From contig NC_088677.1 of the NCBI RefSeq assembly GCF_950023065.1, positions 80,439,469 to 80,503,468 of the forward strand: a DNA stretch of 64,000 nt, written 5' to 3'. This document shows, in pieces, positions 32,101 to 40,537 of the stretch (position 1 is the stretch's first letter; every line of letters begins with the position of its first letter). Position numbers and translations under genes: made by a program. The notes beneath the pieces are model-generated. The model was not told where the DNA came from. It saw nothing but the letters and a program-made list of their open reading frames with translations, and made no database searches. The stretch is from Planococcus citri (taxonomy: Eukaryota; Arthropoda; Insecta; Hemiptera; Pseudococcidae).

Positions 32101-32522
32101 AATTTTTCGGCCGATACCATCTCGGTGGCTAAAGTGAAACTGTACCCCTTCTTCAGTCCTCGTACTAAAAATAAAGTTAATAATTTTAGTTGGTAAACAA
32201 CACCATGCTGGATTAATTTTAACCCAGCAGCATCGTAATGTTCTTCAGCATTTTTCTGTTTTTGTACCGCACCATCGGATTCACTTTTCATTCTTTTCGA
32301 ACTGGAAGGTCCTTCGGAAGATATTTCCGACTCGAGTTTTATTTTTTTTATGGGGTTAGCATTCTCTGATTCAATATTACCTTCATCATTTATTCTATCG
32401 GGAAACGTTTCTGACTCGAGTTTAATTTTCTTCGACGGACCATTCTCATTGTCAGATTTACCTTCACTTTTCATTCTTTTGGAGACTCCAGAGCCCGACT
32501 GCACGGCAAAATCGGCAGACAT
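26199..32522 (-). CDS. NACHT gene B: intact Cap4-like nuclease + NACHT + ankyrin protein
   Basis: This is one uninterrupted 2,107-residue frame, intronless, with an A at -3 of the ATG. In order: an N-terminal tail (1-95) with four SUMO-consensus motifs (MKSE 17-20, IKLE 33-36, IKLE 61-64, MKSE 78-81) embedded in basic clusters; a PD-(D/E)XK-like domain (about 98-220) with GVVYQ (107-111), E134, FDD (141-143) and QVK (164-166); a long unassigned region (about 230-940); a NACHT NTPase with Walker A AAEPGMGKS (K963) and Walker B LLFDGFDE (D1077); FIHRTFAEYFAA near 1,375; an ankyrin unit SPLWIASENGHLNMVEFLI near 1,550 and a weaker one near 1,620; and a helical C-terminal module (about 1,690-2,107). 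The arrangement is effector, STAND switch and sensor repeats, as in bacterial Avs and animal NLR proteins. Nuclease activity and a role in immunity are inferred. It might alternatively be a selfish or meiotic factor. Confidence 0.92.
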   Translation of the reverse strand: MSADFAVQSGSGVSKRMKSEGKSDNENGPSKKIKLESETFPDRINDEGNIESENANPIKKIKLESEISSEGPSSSKRMKSESDGAVQKQKNAEEHYDAAGLKLIQHGVVYQLKLLTLFLVRGLKKGYSFTLATEMVSAEKFDDVVFGYTTKRGDKNIKKCRFIQVKHKQNEDEKITVSALLNEKEDDFSLKKYFLSYLKIKNSAYFKIYELEDFVISTNIDIDEELKRSLEKNPDKDDILDFDKNGFGRYKIKLDRFRKKNILTSILLRTSELDRLANVLASHTYRKKCLDLSDDLLKTYHAVLGAKVIERNPDKNGFGKFRREFICGDEQSPELQAFREAFRVEYLSISKNKWDEDTFWQKMQDKELTMSSTFGIKFDLIKDPVLEKPIKLAEEIAGMISKGANKKFVEIVKARGRNAIKEGAVNCDIDKLGGYVFVKKSDQNNDEYCFSSRFLDKDRKLLANLDVFRNELIEKLKPINVEFPELTEYTFHIPKYYREKTCEERQLYSKDSMPNDHIDEADINDFLDKLVFSVNQPNEIQIGKIIGKDLDEHFKLIDSELLADKLQKDMLDWMKDKKGRFLTNEKGNEFFEQISQKMSTLVLIGPTLLCLAKMEQFQLSFQIELISEKLRHFLDSKSKQIFNLINSHQTIFGSMKVFQILKNIYQKDDSYIFTSLQNVLFIEDHVEKAFTSETCDLLVIECKAEKKMKSQDQLYAKLAKILNAYKNKKVVLITLENDTFAQKFKNDFSRNKRYKEMKDLKNNLTDLTGRSQNNILMQTKVVFQGNEVNLGSVLDKKSTHMLSGDVLSMIINNETIQISKSLMDSKYEDVKDYFVDRTFGRCLVITSKRAILKEENVLVIDDKKKNDIDKLNEHSSKDILVVSGTGDNFKKLCEKFDDCNIHWLKKKGNQWIWQKSRGDLTKLRKLVDIREQCITKYKPNAISKITDVPDKVFLLAAEPGMGKSVILSRLALKTQSASPSVWIVRCNLLECSSKFKKRLDNRTEINELEAMKFLCEIAEFQHFKYSEEDERTKETILRALTEENIEIDPAKNKGLSLLEIKLFVQFFHHGKVILLFDGFDEISPNYNDLVVKLLKVFKDTKIKKIWLTTRPYNIQSEPEDNLSTFSYALMPFEKEEQHDFLVKFWRKNLKLEPLEKMNESRADIFINELISRLSVSINDQDRKFLSIPLQIYMIATVFSEEFEKFYHSDSRELSAKNKRTLDKKLDLVTLYENFVKTVFDIEQSKDRSGYDRDKDKPSAIRKIEKELAEFKENNKKLAVYSMLEENQVEKILSRKEVEEVRELMSNISDAGEKTGMISKIINTPMKLKEAGDLSGCMSSTGRNTVMITEIVNNKPVFIHRTFAEYFAANYFWEKFKYIRYEKFEKDFIQDIIEEILIKNDFIQVCKFLQLIAKNSFRSKINFLDATKKTEMLLVKLAEQIDDYGSENGTFQSTKVLLGIIEFSLLEQNEKNDLKIRNHFEISTYEALESLLLRLLCVCAEMGYIRLAKALKKYVDKRFAIEYPECRKLLSYSSFLPEHLENDAWNYSPLWIASENGHLNMVEFLIRDLSYDIMWKDKHGADLIQRIFSISAFSVLKSCVELNITSGELFKNIGDSGQKKLPIYEALKANAPSEVVKLLMEKTDVDLINNFVDCDLREISVKEHMSLLLLQYDKEIIQLAIEKGVDLSSSVDVLLRKFTLESLRNPTYDLIYGHGNFSTPFFNSDAEFYNVFPIIELLLKADVGYNNRGDAVRLTTSFQCAERAYQIHQILNEVHKFHTRKDDSRKLILKFIVDSILQMKGFKPFKTIIKAEKICILISCDNEDCNSKMGKLIKNFVEKSPYFKGFRHTYEGNLISILLNSRTGDYNDRTYPTFKRDMTEMFVEYYNGSGTWPDRLAYNAIGKVESYVENMEKIFKIFKKHHRRNVTDIFYSDGSSQWTYEDELRQLKNYDEKKHQYESLDKLSKGVLSGVLYLYLRQDYEKIDDAVKEISEEVLKLEEVMKKLLETKNVQSCEVGTILYDADKILYSLCTLDNVRASDRIQKKLTSKINNIGGIEQQIDAFDLLIEVCLLLNEISRKKVKKTLQSMCRFSDQSSRILDLLKKMTMKK

Positions 32523-33602
32523 TTTTGATACTCGTTGTTCTGTTATTTATGGTTCCAGGTATGTCGCAAATTTGAATAAGAGAGATACAGCATTCTGAAA
32601 ATACATAGTTCGATCAGCATAAAAAATTAAACAAAAAAGTGAGCATTTCAAAATTCAAAACGCACTAGGCAAATTACATACCTCTGCAACTTCATCAGTT
32701 TTCTTCATTAAAACCATACAGCTCAAGTGGTCATTTAATAAAAATGTCTTCAAATCGGAATCTGATTTTTTGAACTTTAATCAGCGGATAGGAAAAGATT
32801 CGTAACTGATTCCTGAAATGCAAAATATTATTTACTACATATTTACTCGATTTGTTATAATTGATAAGTAGGTAAATGAATAACTGTATCAACAGTGATG
32901 TAGCAAGCTCGAATTTTTGGAAAGGAATAAGGTACTCGTAGTTTTTGAAAATACCTAACAACTTCAAGTATCACAAATTTGAAATCAAATAAAAAAACAC
33001 CCTCCAATATGTTCCTTTTTTTTCGTGATCCACCCTAAAGTATTTCTAAATTATGTGGATTTGGAAAAATATTGTCTACAGATGTATCAGAATTTTTCTA
33101 AAGATCTCTGCATCTTTTTTACTACTTTCGTTACCAACTTTTGAAATTCAAAATTTTTTTAGAAATTCAACACTTGGGGTGCCAAAATTGTAAACAAAGA
33201 TGCGCACAATTCATCCAAAATGATGGGGAAAATGTACGACGACAAAATAATTTCAAATTGAAACGACATAGGCCTAACAAATGATAAACAAACCGAACTA
33301 CAAGTATACGCAAAACACTCAACTTTTCAACCTGCAACGGTCAAAATTCAAAATTTGTTCGTCGTTCAAACTCCTGTGGGAGAAAATTTACTATATTTCC
33401 TACTCCAAAAAGAAGAGGATGCTACATCCCTATGATATCAAAATTGAATCTGATGCGGTGTAATTAACTAATTATGTACTGATAAGGAACAAGGAACTTA
33501 CCCAGTTGTACGCTATCGATTCCAATTGATTAAGAACTCGTAAACGAGTTATATTCAAAGAAACACACTACGAATATTAAACAACTGCATGTAAAATAAA
33601 AC
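32523..33602 (-). other. 5' flank of NACHT gene B with putative non-coding exons
   Basis: This is collinear with 13,726-14,982 of unit A. The donors AG|GTATGT (exon end 32,682) and GG|GTAAG (exon end 33,502) are conserved between units. The Copia element interrupts the flank at 33,603, and the homologous sequence resumes at 40,252. Bases 33,598-33,602 (AAAAC) are the left target duplication. Confidence 0.55.
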
Positions 33603-33925
33603 TGTTAAGCTATTTACGTAAAAGTCTCTGTATTTCGATAAAACTCTAAAAACCATTAAAAACTCTGAGAAACCGAATGACTCGAATAATTTATATAACG
33701 CAAATTAACGTACATCTTTATTAGACACGTATATAAAACATAATAAAGGTACATACGGTTAAATCTAGAAAAGTACAGCTTTGGAAAAGCTTTAGTCGTA
33801 CATATACAAGTTTAATAACGATACCAGTAACTATACCTAAATTAAACGTTACAAGTACCGAACTAAACTACTACCTATTTACATAACCGGAGAAATTACC
33901 CGGTAAATTACCCAAACTCTCATCA
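33603..33925 (-). repeat. 3' LTR of the Copia element
   Basis: 323 bp, identical to 39,924-40,246. In element orientation it begins TGATGAGAGTTTGGG. A short purine-rich GGAGGCG just upstream (33,926-33,932 complement) could be the polypurine tract. Confidence 0.95.
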
Positions 33926-33941
33926 CGCCTCCAAAATTTAT

Positions 33942-34499
33942 ATTCGGACTTCCACGTTCCCCAGAGGGCGATACCGTCGCGCATTCTGATTGGCTGTTGA
34001 TATTTCTGTGCTCTTGTTGTTTACATTTCAAAACGGGACTTTTTATCACAAACTTCGGCGATTTCATTCTCATATTAATTTTCAACGATATTTCATTAAT
34101 TTCGTAAATTTCGTGGTTTTTTTTTTAGTGTTTTTGATTAATATATGACTTCTAGTATCGTTATATGTTGTGAATAATGAATATTACCTCGAGTTACAGT
34201 GTTTTAGTGAGCTTAGAAGGATGAAACAAAGTTGCACGATTAAATGAATTTAAAGTTCTTTGCAAGTGTTATTTTAATTCACCACAACATTTACTCGATA
34301 GCACGATCGCAAAGCAATTCTCTATACGTAAATTTAGTTTTATTCAATGTGAAATAATGGAAATATAACATCGAATTTGAAATCGCCGAAGTTTGTGATA
34401 TAAAGTCCCGTTTTGATAAGCACCTAAGAGCACAGAATATCACTGACCAATCACGTACCACGAATGCTAGCGCCCTCTGGGGAACGTGGAAGTCCGAAT
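33942..34499. repeat. Hairpin element in the Copia 3' untranslated region
   Basis: ATTCGGACTTCCACGTTCCC at 33,942 and its reverse complement ending at 34,499 bound a ~560-bp inverted-repeat segment; the inner arms (near 34,040 and 34,380) also pair. It lies between pol and the 3' LTR, an unusually long 1.1-kb interval. A TTAT at both borders could be a target duplication. It looks like a nested MITE or foldback. Confidence 0.5.
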
Positions 34500-35022
34500 T
34501 TATTAACCCGAAAATAAATGAAATTTTCATCGTAGCGTTGGAGGTAATTGGTAACACTGTATAATTCTAACACGTAGTACGTACAAACTAAGCCAATAAA
34601 ATTTTCCATCGAGAGGTAAACATCTCACAAAAGTTCGAACTTCACTAAATTACTCGATTAAAAGGTATAAAACTAATTAAAAAGGTGATTAAAAACACAT
34701 AAGATAAATAAAGATTAAAATACACGGTTAACATGATATATATATATATAGAAAAATAAGTAAGTGCATCGTAGCACAAAGATACGGTGATCAACGATCA
34801 GTACGTTCGAGACAGCTCGATTCTACACAAAATTCTACACAAGAAAACAACTAACGTACCAGGTAAAATAATCAATTAAAACAGTAGAATAATTAATTAA
34901 ATATAAAAACACGGAGAACTAAACGATGGTACAGAGATTAAGTCGACGACAAAAAAAATTTTCATTTTATTCACTAGACAAAATTCACGAAAACAAATGA
35001 GCATATCACCGTACATAGCTCA

Positions 35023-38000
35023 CTACCGATCGAATAAACACTGAAAAGTGTCGAACAACTTTTTAGGAATAAGTGGTTTCGTGAAACCATCAGCTAAATT
35101 AGTTTTGCCATCGACTTTAACGATACTAATCTCTCTTTTCTTTGCAGCATCTCGTACATTATGATAGCAGAGATCAATATGTTTAGACTTGGCCGTCTCA
35201 GAAGTACGCGCCATACCCTCAGCTGCCGTCGAATCACATAGTACCAGCGTAGATGGCATTTCGAAGCCCAAGACCGAGAACAAATTGCGCATTGCGCGAA
35301 TTTCCGAAGTGGCATGTGAAAGAGCCACGTATTCGGCTTCTCCAGAAGAAGTAGCAACGTGATTCTGCTTTTTGGCTCGCCAAGCCACCGGACACCCGTA
35401 AGCAAGAATGATAATACCCGACGTCGACTTCCTATCTTTTTCATCTCCGGCATGGTCGGAATCTACGAAGGCGGTAAGTACTCTTGGTTCCACTGGAACG
35501 AATCTCAATTTGTAGTTCAGCGTACCTTTCAGAAAGGTGAAAATTCTGTTGCAGGCTGCCACTAACTTAACAGACGGTTTGGTCTGATATCTCGAGACGA
35601 AGTTGACGGCGAACATTATGTCCGGTCTGGACCAAGAAGCAACGTACAAAAGGCAACCAATCATCGAACGAATTTGATGCTCAAGACTCATATCGACGTT
35701 GGCCTTTTGGAACCCAAAATCTTCGATCGGCGAAGTAGAAATCGAAGCACTGTCCAAATTAAAACGGGTAAGTAACGACTCTATGTAGTCAATTTGATCG
35801 AGCGTATAGCCTTCGCTCGTACGAACAAAATTGACTCCCAAATAACGACTAATTAGACCTAAATCTTTTATCTCGAAATGTTGTTTCAGGAACTCAATAA
35901 CTCTTTCGATCAACGCGTCGTCCCAGCCAGTAATATAAATATCATCGACATAAATCGCCAATACGCAACGAAGTGCGTCACCGCTAAATACGAAAATTGT
36001 CGAGTCGAACACAGTGGCAGTTAGGCCAATCTTAGCCAGAATTCTCGCTAACTCTTTATACCATGTAATAGGCGAAATTCTAAGACCGTACAATGCTCTG
36101 ATTAGTCTCCAAACGGGATTCCGAAGCCAGCCACGATAATAAAACCCTTTAGGTAAGCGAACAAACACTACGTACGGTAATTTACCGTACAAAAACGCGC
36201 CTTTGACATCGATATGTCTTATTTGCCACTTATGTTTCACAGCTAACGCTGTCAATACTTTGATCGTGTCCGATCGAACAACTGGCGAGAAAACATCGAG
36301 ATCATCGAGAATTTTGCCCTCCTGGTAGCCAAGGACCACCAGTCGAGCCTTGAAAACATCACCTTCCTTTTTACGAAACACCCAACGGACACCGAGCACC
36401 TTTTGGTCCGCAGGCTCCTTGACTATTTCGTAAGTACCCATACGTTCGAGATTAACAAGTTCTTCATTCATGGCGATACGCCACTTCTCACTCTCGTCAC
36501 TGTTTATCGCCTCCTCGAAGGTCATCTCCGCTGCTCCAGCTGCCAACATAACGCTCTCACTCGGTTCACTGGACTCATCCTCTAACTCAAAACCGCGAAA
36601 AGGAGTATCCTCTTCCTCTTGAACCAGATCGCCGTATTTAACTGACTCATCGATGGTCACATGCGTGAACGGGGTCACCGACCCAGTCTCAAGATTCAAC
36701 AACTTATACCCAGTCTCAGTGAAACCTACTACGACATGCTTGGCGCGGCGGGTACAAGAATCAAGCTTCTTACGTTGCTCGGGATGTACAAAGACGCGCG
36801 CCAAGCTACCAAACACACGCAGGTAATCGTACCTGACTTTCTTATTACGCCATAGCGCGTACGGTGTACTCTTGTTGTCAGTAGCGCTCGTTGGAAGACA
36901 GTTTAACAGATAGTTGGCCGCGTCGACCGCATAATTCCAATACCGATGAGGCATCTTAGCTTCAAAAAGCAAGGCCCTAGCTTTGTCCATAAGCGTATGA
37001 TTAAATCTCTCAACTTTCCCGTTATGGGGATGTACAAACGCTTCGGCACGCTCCATAGTAATGCCTTTCTCTTTACAGATACGCGCAACCATACCACGAA
37101 CAAACTCGAGAGCGTTGTCACAACGCAGAAACGCTACTTTGCTATTTTGAATAGCTTCTACTTTCTTGACGTAATCGTCGAAACAATGACCGACATCGGA
37201 CCGATTCGCCATTACGTAAGCTACGTTGAAGTGGCTATGGTCGTCGAGCAGATTTAAGACATAATTATCACCTTCACAAGAAGTAGGTAAAGGTCCGATG
37301 ACATCTGTATGAACTAACTCGATATTTCTCTTAACAACGTGTCTCTCTTCCCCACAGGAGTTCCTGCACATCTTCGCTTGAGCACACACCTCACACGTAG
37401 TGACCGTAAGACCAGACGACGATGGGAGACCATCTATTTTACCGAGCACTTTATCCGAAGGATGGCCAAGACGCTTATGCCAAAGCTCCGCCGACTCATT
37501 CACCGCCATCGCCACCTCATACGACTCCAGTACGTATTCGAAATAAACTTCATTCAAGCCTATCGGACTAGGCGTAGCGCGCGTAACGTAAACTCCCTCT
37601 GGATCGTAAATGGTAATCTCTCTCGCTAAATCAATTCGCCAGCCGGCAATACGTAAACGCTCAGTCGACAAAAGATTGTGGGAAAACTGGCTCGAGTATT
37701 TCACTCCGGTCATATAATATGCTCGTCCGTTGAGCCGCATGTTGACCGTACCTATTCTCGTTACCGTTACGCGCTGACCCTCGAAGGCTGTGTCTACGAG
37801 CTCGTGCATCTCCGTAGACTCTACGTAGTACTTTGTGTCATTCACAAAATGATTTGTGGACCCGGAGTCCAATACCCAGACTATCTCATTGTTTGGAATT
37901 CGCTCGACCGCTTGACCAACACTCTCACGCTCACTTCCTTGACTCTTACAATAGGCCAACATCGCAGTGGGCTTCAAATTAGGCTTCTTCGAGTTATCGG

Positions 38001-38121
38001 TACCCTTCGGGCAATTGACCGCTATGTGACCATACGTTCCACAAGCAAAACACTGCGCTTTCTCGATATTCGTCGTCGTCGTCGTGGTTCCTTGTCCTTT
38101 ACAGGACATTGGAAATCGCAT
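35023..38121 (-). CDS. Copia pol polyprotein (second zinc knuckle, protease, integrase, RT, RNase H)
   Basis: This 1,032-residue frame shows all Copia pol domains. There is a CCHC zinc knuckle (C24, C27, H32, C37), an aspartic protease DSG (D85), a GAG-pre-integrase HKRLGH with CxxC (215-246), and an integrase with D273, D335 and E371 (D,D35E spacing). The reverse transcriptase has YVDD at 724-727. The RNase H region carries SSGEAEYVAL and ends with a KHIDL.YH..RD motif. No internal stop or frameshift is visible. The first few codons come from the border with the inserted tRNA-like sequence, so the true upstream part is gag. The product is presumably cleaved in virus-like particles. Confidence 0.93.
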   Translation of the reverse strand: MRFPMSCKGQGTTTTTTNIEKAQCFACGTYGHIAVNCPKGTDNSKKPNLKPTAMLAYCKSQGSERESVGQAVERIPNNEIVWVLDSGSTNHFVNDTKYYVESTEMHELVDTAFEGQRVTVTRIGTVNMRLNGRAYYMTGVKYSSQFSHNLLSTERLRIAGWRIDLAREITIYDPEGVYVTRATPSPIGLNEVYFEYVLESYEVAMAVNESAELWHKRLGHPSDKVLGKIDGLPSSSGLTVTTCEVCAQAKMCRNSCGEERHVVKRNIELVHTDVIGPLPTSCEGDNYVLNLLDDHSHFNVAYVMANRSDVGHCFDDYVKKVEAIQNSKVAFLRCDNALEFVRGMVARICKEKGITMERAEAFVHPHNGKVERFNHTLMDKARALLFEAKMPHRYWNYAVDAANYLLNCLPTSATDNKSTPYALWRNKKVRYDYLRVFGSLARVFVHPEQRKKLDSCTRRAKHVVVGFTETGYKLLNLETGSVTPFTHVTIDESVKYGDLVQEEEDTPFRGFELEDESSEPSESVMLAAGAAEMTFEEAINSDESEKWRIAMNEELVNLERMGTYEIVKEPADQKVLGVRWVFRKKEGDVFKARLVVLGYQEGKILDDLDVFSPVVRSDTIKVLTALAVKHKWQIRHIDVKGAFLYGKLPYVVFVRLPKGFYYRGWLRNPVWRLIRALYGLRISPITWYKELARILAKIGLTATVFDSTIFVFSGDALRCVLAIYVDDIYITGWDDALIERVIEFLKQHFEIKDLGLISRYLGVNFVRTSEGYTLDQIDYIESLLTRFNLDSASISTSPIEDFGFQKANVDMSLEHQIRSMIGCLLYVASWSRPDIMFAVNFVSRYQTKPSVKLVAACNRIFTFLKGTLNYKLRFVPVEPRVLTAFVDSDHAGDEKDRKSTSGIIILAYGCPVAWRAKKQNHVATSSGEAEYVALSHATSEIRAMRNLFSVLGFEMPSTLVLCDSTAAEGMARTSETAKSKHIDLCYHNVRDAAKKREISIVKVDGKTNLADGFTKPLIPKKLFDTFQCLFDR

Positions 38122-38124
38122 TTT

Positions 38125-38524
38125 TGTGGTACCCTTACAGGGTGAGGCGAATGCCTATTGCCACTGCGATTATTCTGGGGAATCGACGTTGTTTCGAGCT
38201 TCCACTAGTAGTTTCCCGTTGCTTTCTAGTGACATCTACACAAGCACCTTGGAGCTAGCCGGGTAGTTTAGAGACCCTGAGCTCCTCAGTGTTGACCTCT
38301 ATAGACGCTCGAACCAGTTTCAGCTTTTTGATTCTGCTAACAGATGGCGTGCATTATCTGTTAGCTCGGCTAAACTGGTAGTCCCCCGGTACTTGGCGTG
38401 TAATGTTGATAATTGCACGAACGATTTTTTAATTACACGCACAAGCTTGCCTCTGTAGCTGGGTTTGAACCGGGTACCTCTTGAACGGAGGTCCGCGGCT
38501 CTACCTACTACGCCACCGCCGCCA
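38125..38524 (-). repeat. tRNA-derived SINE-like insertion between gag and pol
   Basis: On the minus strand the A box TGGCGTAGTAGG (38,504-38,515) fits the pol III consensus and the B box GGTTCAAACCC (38,461-38,471) deviates at two positions. The spacing between them is 32 bp. The anticodon arm does not fold, so this is not a functional tRNA. About 330 bp of unrelated body follows, to an A-rich end at about 38,125. It separates two CCHC zinc knuckles that flank an RGG-rich stretch. Short GCGAT matches at both borders are possible remains of a target duplication. No other copy is visible in the window. Confidence 0.5.
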
Positions 38525-39610
38525 TGATATCGCCTATCAGGCTGACCGCCTCCTTGACCATTCTCATAATTAGTACCTCGATCATTACGAGGACCACCAC
38601 CGCCACGACCGCCACGACCACGATAATTTCTACCCTGACCACCGTTCTGACCATTATAAAAACCCCTACCGTTACGATTATTATAATTATTACGATTATT
38701 TCTATTATTATAATAATTACCACCATTATTACTATTCGCAGGAACATTAGCGTAGCAACTACGAGCCATATGACCTGGCTTCCCGCATCGGTGGCAGGAC
38801 GGACGACTCTCGCTCGCTTGGAATGCTGTTGACTTCACCGCTACACCGGAACCCGACGCCGTCGACGTTGAACCAGACAGGTCTGTTTTATACGCTGCCA
38901 CAATAATCTCTCTAATTGAGTCCGGTGTCGTTTCTGGTCGCTGAAGGGCTGAGGTGATCGTGCCACGCATCGAGTCACCGCGCGTATCGTGAGGGAGTCC
39001 ATTCGAAAGCCAGGTGGACTCATCCTCATCGCCCAAATCCATACATTGGCGGCGGATCGAATCTGCGAAGTCTTCAACTCGTTTAAAGTCCAACAGCCTC
39101 GTCGACGCTAATGCTGTTTTCATAGCACAGATTTGTGCTTTCGACCTCTGGAACCAGCGGTCCTTCATCGACTTTAGGAACTCGTACGGCGTGTCACCCT
39201 TTATCATATCAACTAAGGTGAAATGGACTCGATGAATAAGAAAGTCCATTGCTTCATCCTTCTCTTCTTGCGTGCCACGTTCGGACTCGTCGGCGACTAC
39301 CTCTTTTATCGTATGAGCTAGTCTCATAGCTCTCAAACGGATACATATTCGACGATACCAGGCTCCAAACTCTTTTGCCTTCGAATACTAACGAACCTTC
39401 AACGTTTACTGGAACCCATCGAGTCGTCGGCGCTACCGGAGGAGCCATAACGGGCTGTTCGTCTAGGATCGCTTCGTCGTCTAGGATCTTCCTTACTCTC
39501 TCTTTGAGCTTTTTAAGCTCGCCGCTGGATAATTTCTCGGTATCGATCTGCTCAGCAGCAACAATTTCGCTAAACCTGTCTTCAAACTTTTGCCTCGTAT
39601 GCGCAGGCAT
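38320..39610 (-). pseudogene. Copia gag, frame-broken
   Basis: The frame starts at the ATG at 39,608-39,610. A single-base length change in a run of four Ts on the plus strand (39,373-39,376) shifts it away from the main gag frame, which is open from 39,336 down to 38,320. The main part has the DUF4219/UBN2-like helical region, a CCHC knuckle (CHRCGKPGHMARSC) and an asparagine-, glycine- and arginine-rich RGG tail. The last ~65 residues are translated from the SINE-like insertion. The break could be real or a homopolymer sequencing error. Confidence 0.8.
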
Positions 39611-39923
39611 TCGTAACACTCAGTATCGCTGAGGTAAGGTGGTACGCTGCCACGTGGAGAATCTCTGGGCTCAAGTTATTCAAACTTGGGCCTATTCGTA
39701 CAGAAAATAGACTCGGAGAACTCAGTTCTTTCTATATATACTCGCCTCCTGGCGCACAATAAAAAACTCAACTAATGCAGCGTAATACAACGTACCAACC
39801 TATACCTTATACATCAGCCATATGTTCGACCGCGTGCACAACGTGCTTGACTCAATATCGACTCTGGAACAACTCAAAAAACTCAAAAATCCGCGAACAA
39901 ACCACGCGACATCTAAGCTACCA

Positions 39924-40246
39924 TGTTAAGCTATTTACGTAAAAGTCTCTGTATTTCGATAAAACTCTAAAAACCATTAAAAACTCTGAGAAACCGAATG
40001 ACTCGAATAATTTATATAACGCAAATTAACGTACATCTTTATTAGACACGTATATAAAACATAATAAAGGTACATACGGTTAAATCTAGAAAAGTACAGC
40101 TTTGGAAAAGCTTTAGTCGTACATATACAAGTTTAATAACGATACCAGTAACTATACCTAAATTAAACGTTACAAGTACCGAACTAAACTACTACCTATT
40201 TACATAACCGGAGAAATTACCCGGTAAATTACCCAAACTCTCATCA
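39924..40246 (-). repeat. 5' LTR of the Copia element
   Basis: 323 bp, identical to the 3' LTR. On the minus strand the first bases after it read TGGTAGCTTAGATGTCGCG, starting with TGG as in many primer-binding sites; the priming tRNA is not identified. The ~310 bp between LTR and gag ATG has no frame. Confidence 0.95.
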
Positions 40247-40251
40247 AAAAC

Positions 40252-40537
40252 AAATTCAAAAACTTCACAACTTTGACGAAATTATTCTTTAGTCAAGTTG
40301 AGCTTACGATAAATATTTCCCGGCATAAGATTCACAACATTCTTGGAACCAATCCAAACAATAACAATCCAACAAGTTGTTGTGCTAGGTTAGGTTTGCT
40401 TTAGTTAGGTTAGGTTCCGATGTCACGTGTTTTTTGTACACATGCGTTCGCAGTAAAGCTAATACCTAGAATTACGCGTAAATTTCTCGTAATTTACCGA
40501 CAGATTTTCAACAAAGTGCAACACTAATTTGCTACTT
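40252..40537. repeat. Unit B flank resumed after the Copia insertion
   Basis: Matches 14,983-15,342 of unit A with small deletions, continuing exactly from the Copia target site to the foldback target site. Confidence 0.7.

Larger units (their letters stand above)
33603..40246 (-). mobile_element. Copia-type LTR retrotransposon, 6.6 kb
   Basis: Two 323-bp LTRs (33,603-33,925 and 39,924-40,246) start TGTTAAGC and end TCATCA. They are identical in my reading and flanked by AAAAC at 33,598-33,602 and 40,247-40,251. The empty site exists in unit A at 14,978-14,982. The order protease, integrase, reverse transcriptase, RNase H on the minus strand is that of Ty1/Copia. The identical LTRs mean a very recent insertion, after the unit duplication. 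The element carries a gag frame break and two apparent nested insertions, so it was probably moved by proteins supplied in trans. Confidence 0.96.

Noticed and set aside
38453..38520. A possible tRNA gene on the minus strand
   Set aside because: A and B boxes are present, but the anticodon stem and acceptor stem do not pair, so it is better read as a SINE head.
39373..39376. Programmed +1 frameshift in Copia gag
   Set aside because: The shift falls early in gag within a homopolymer, not at a gag-pol border, so a mutation or sequencing error is more likely.
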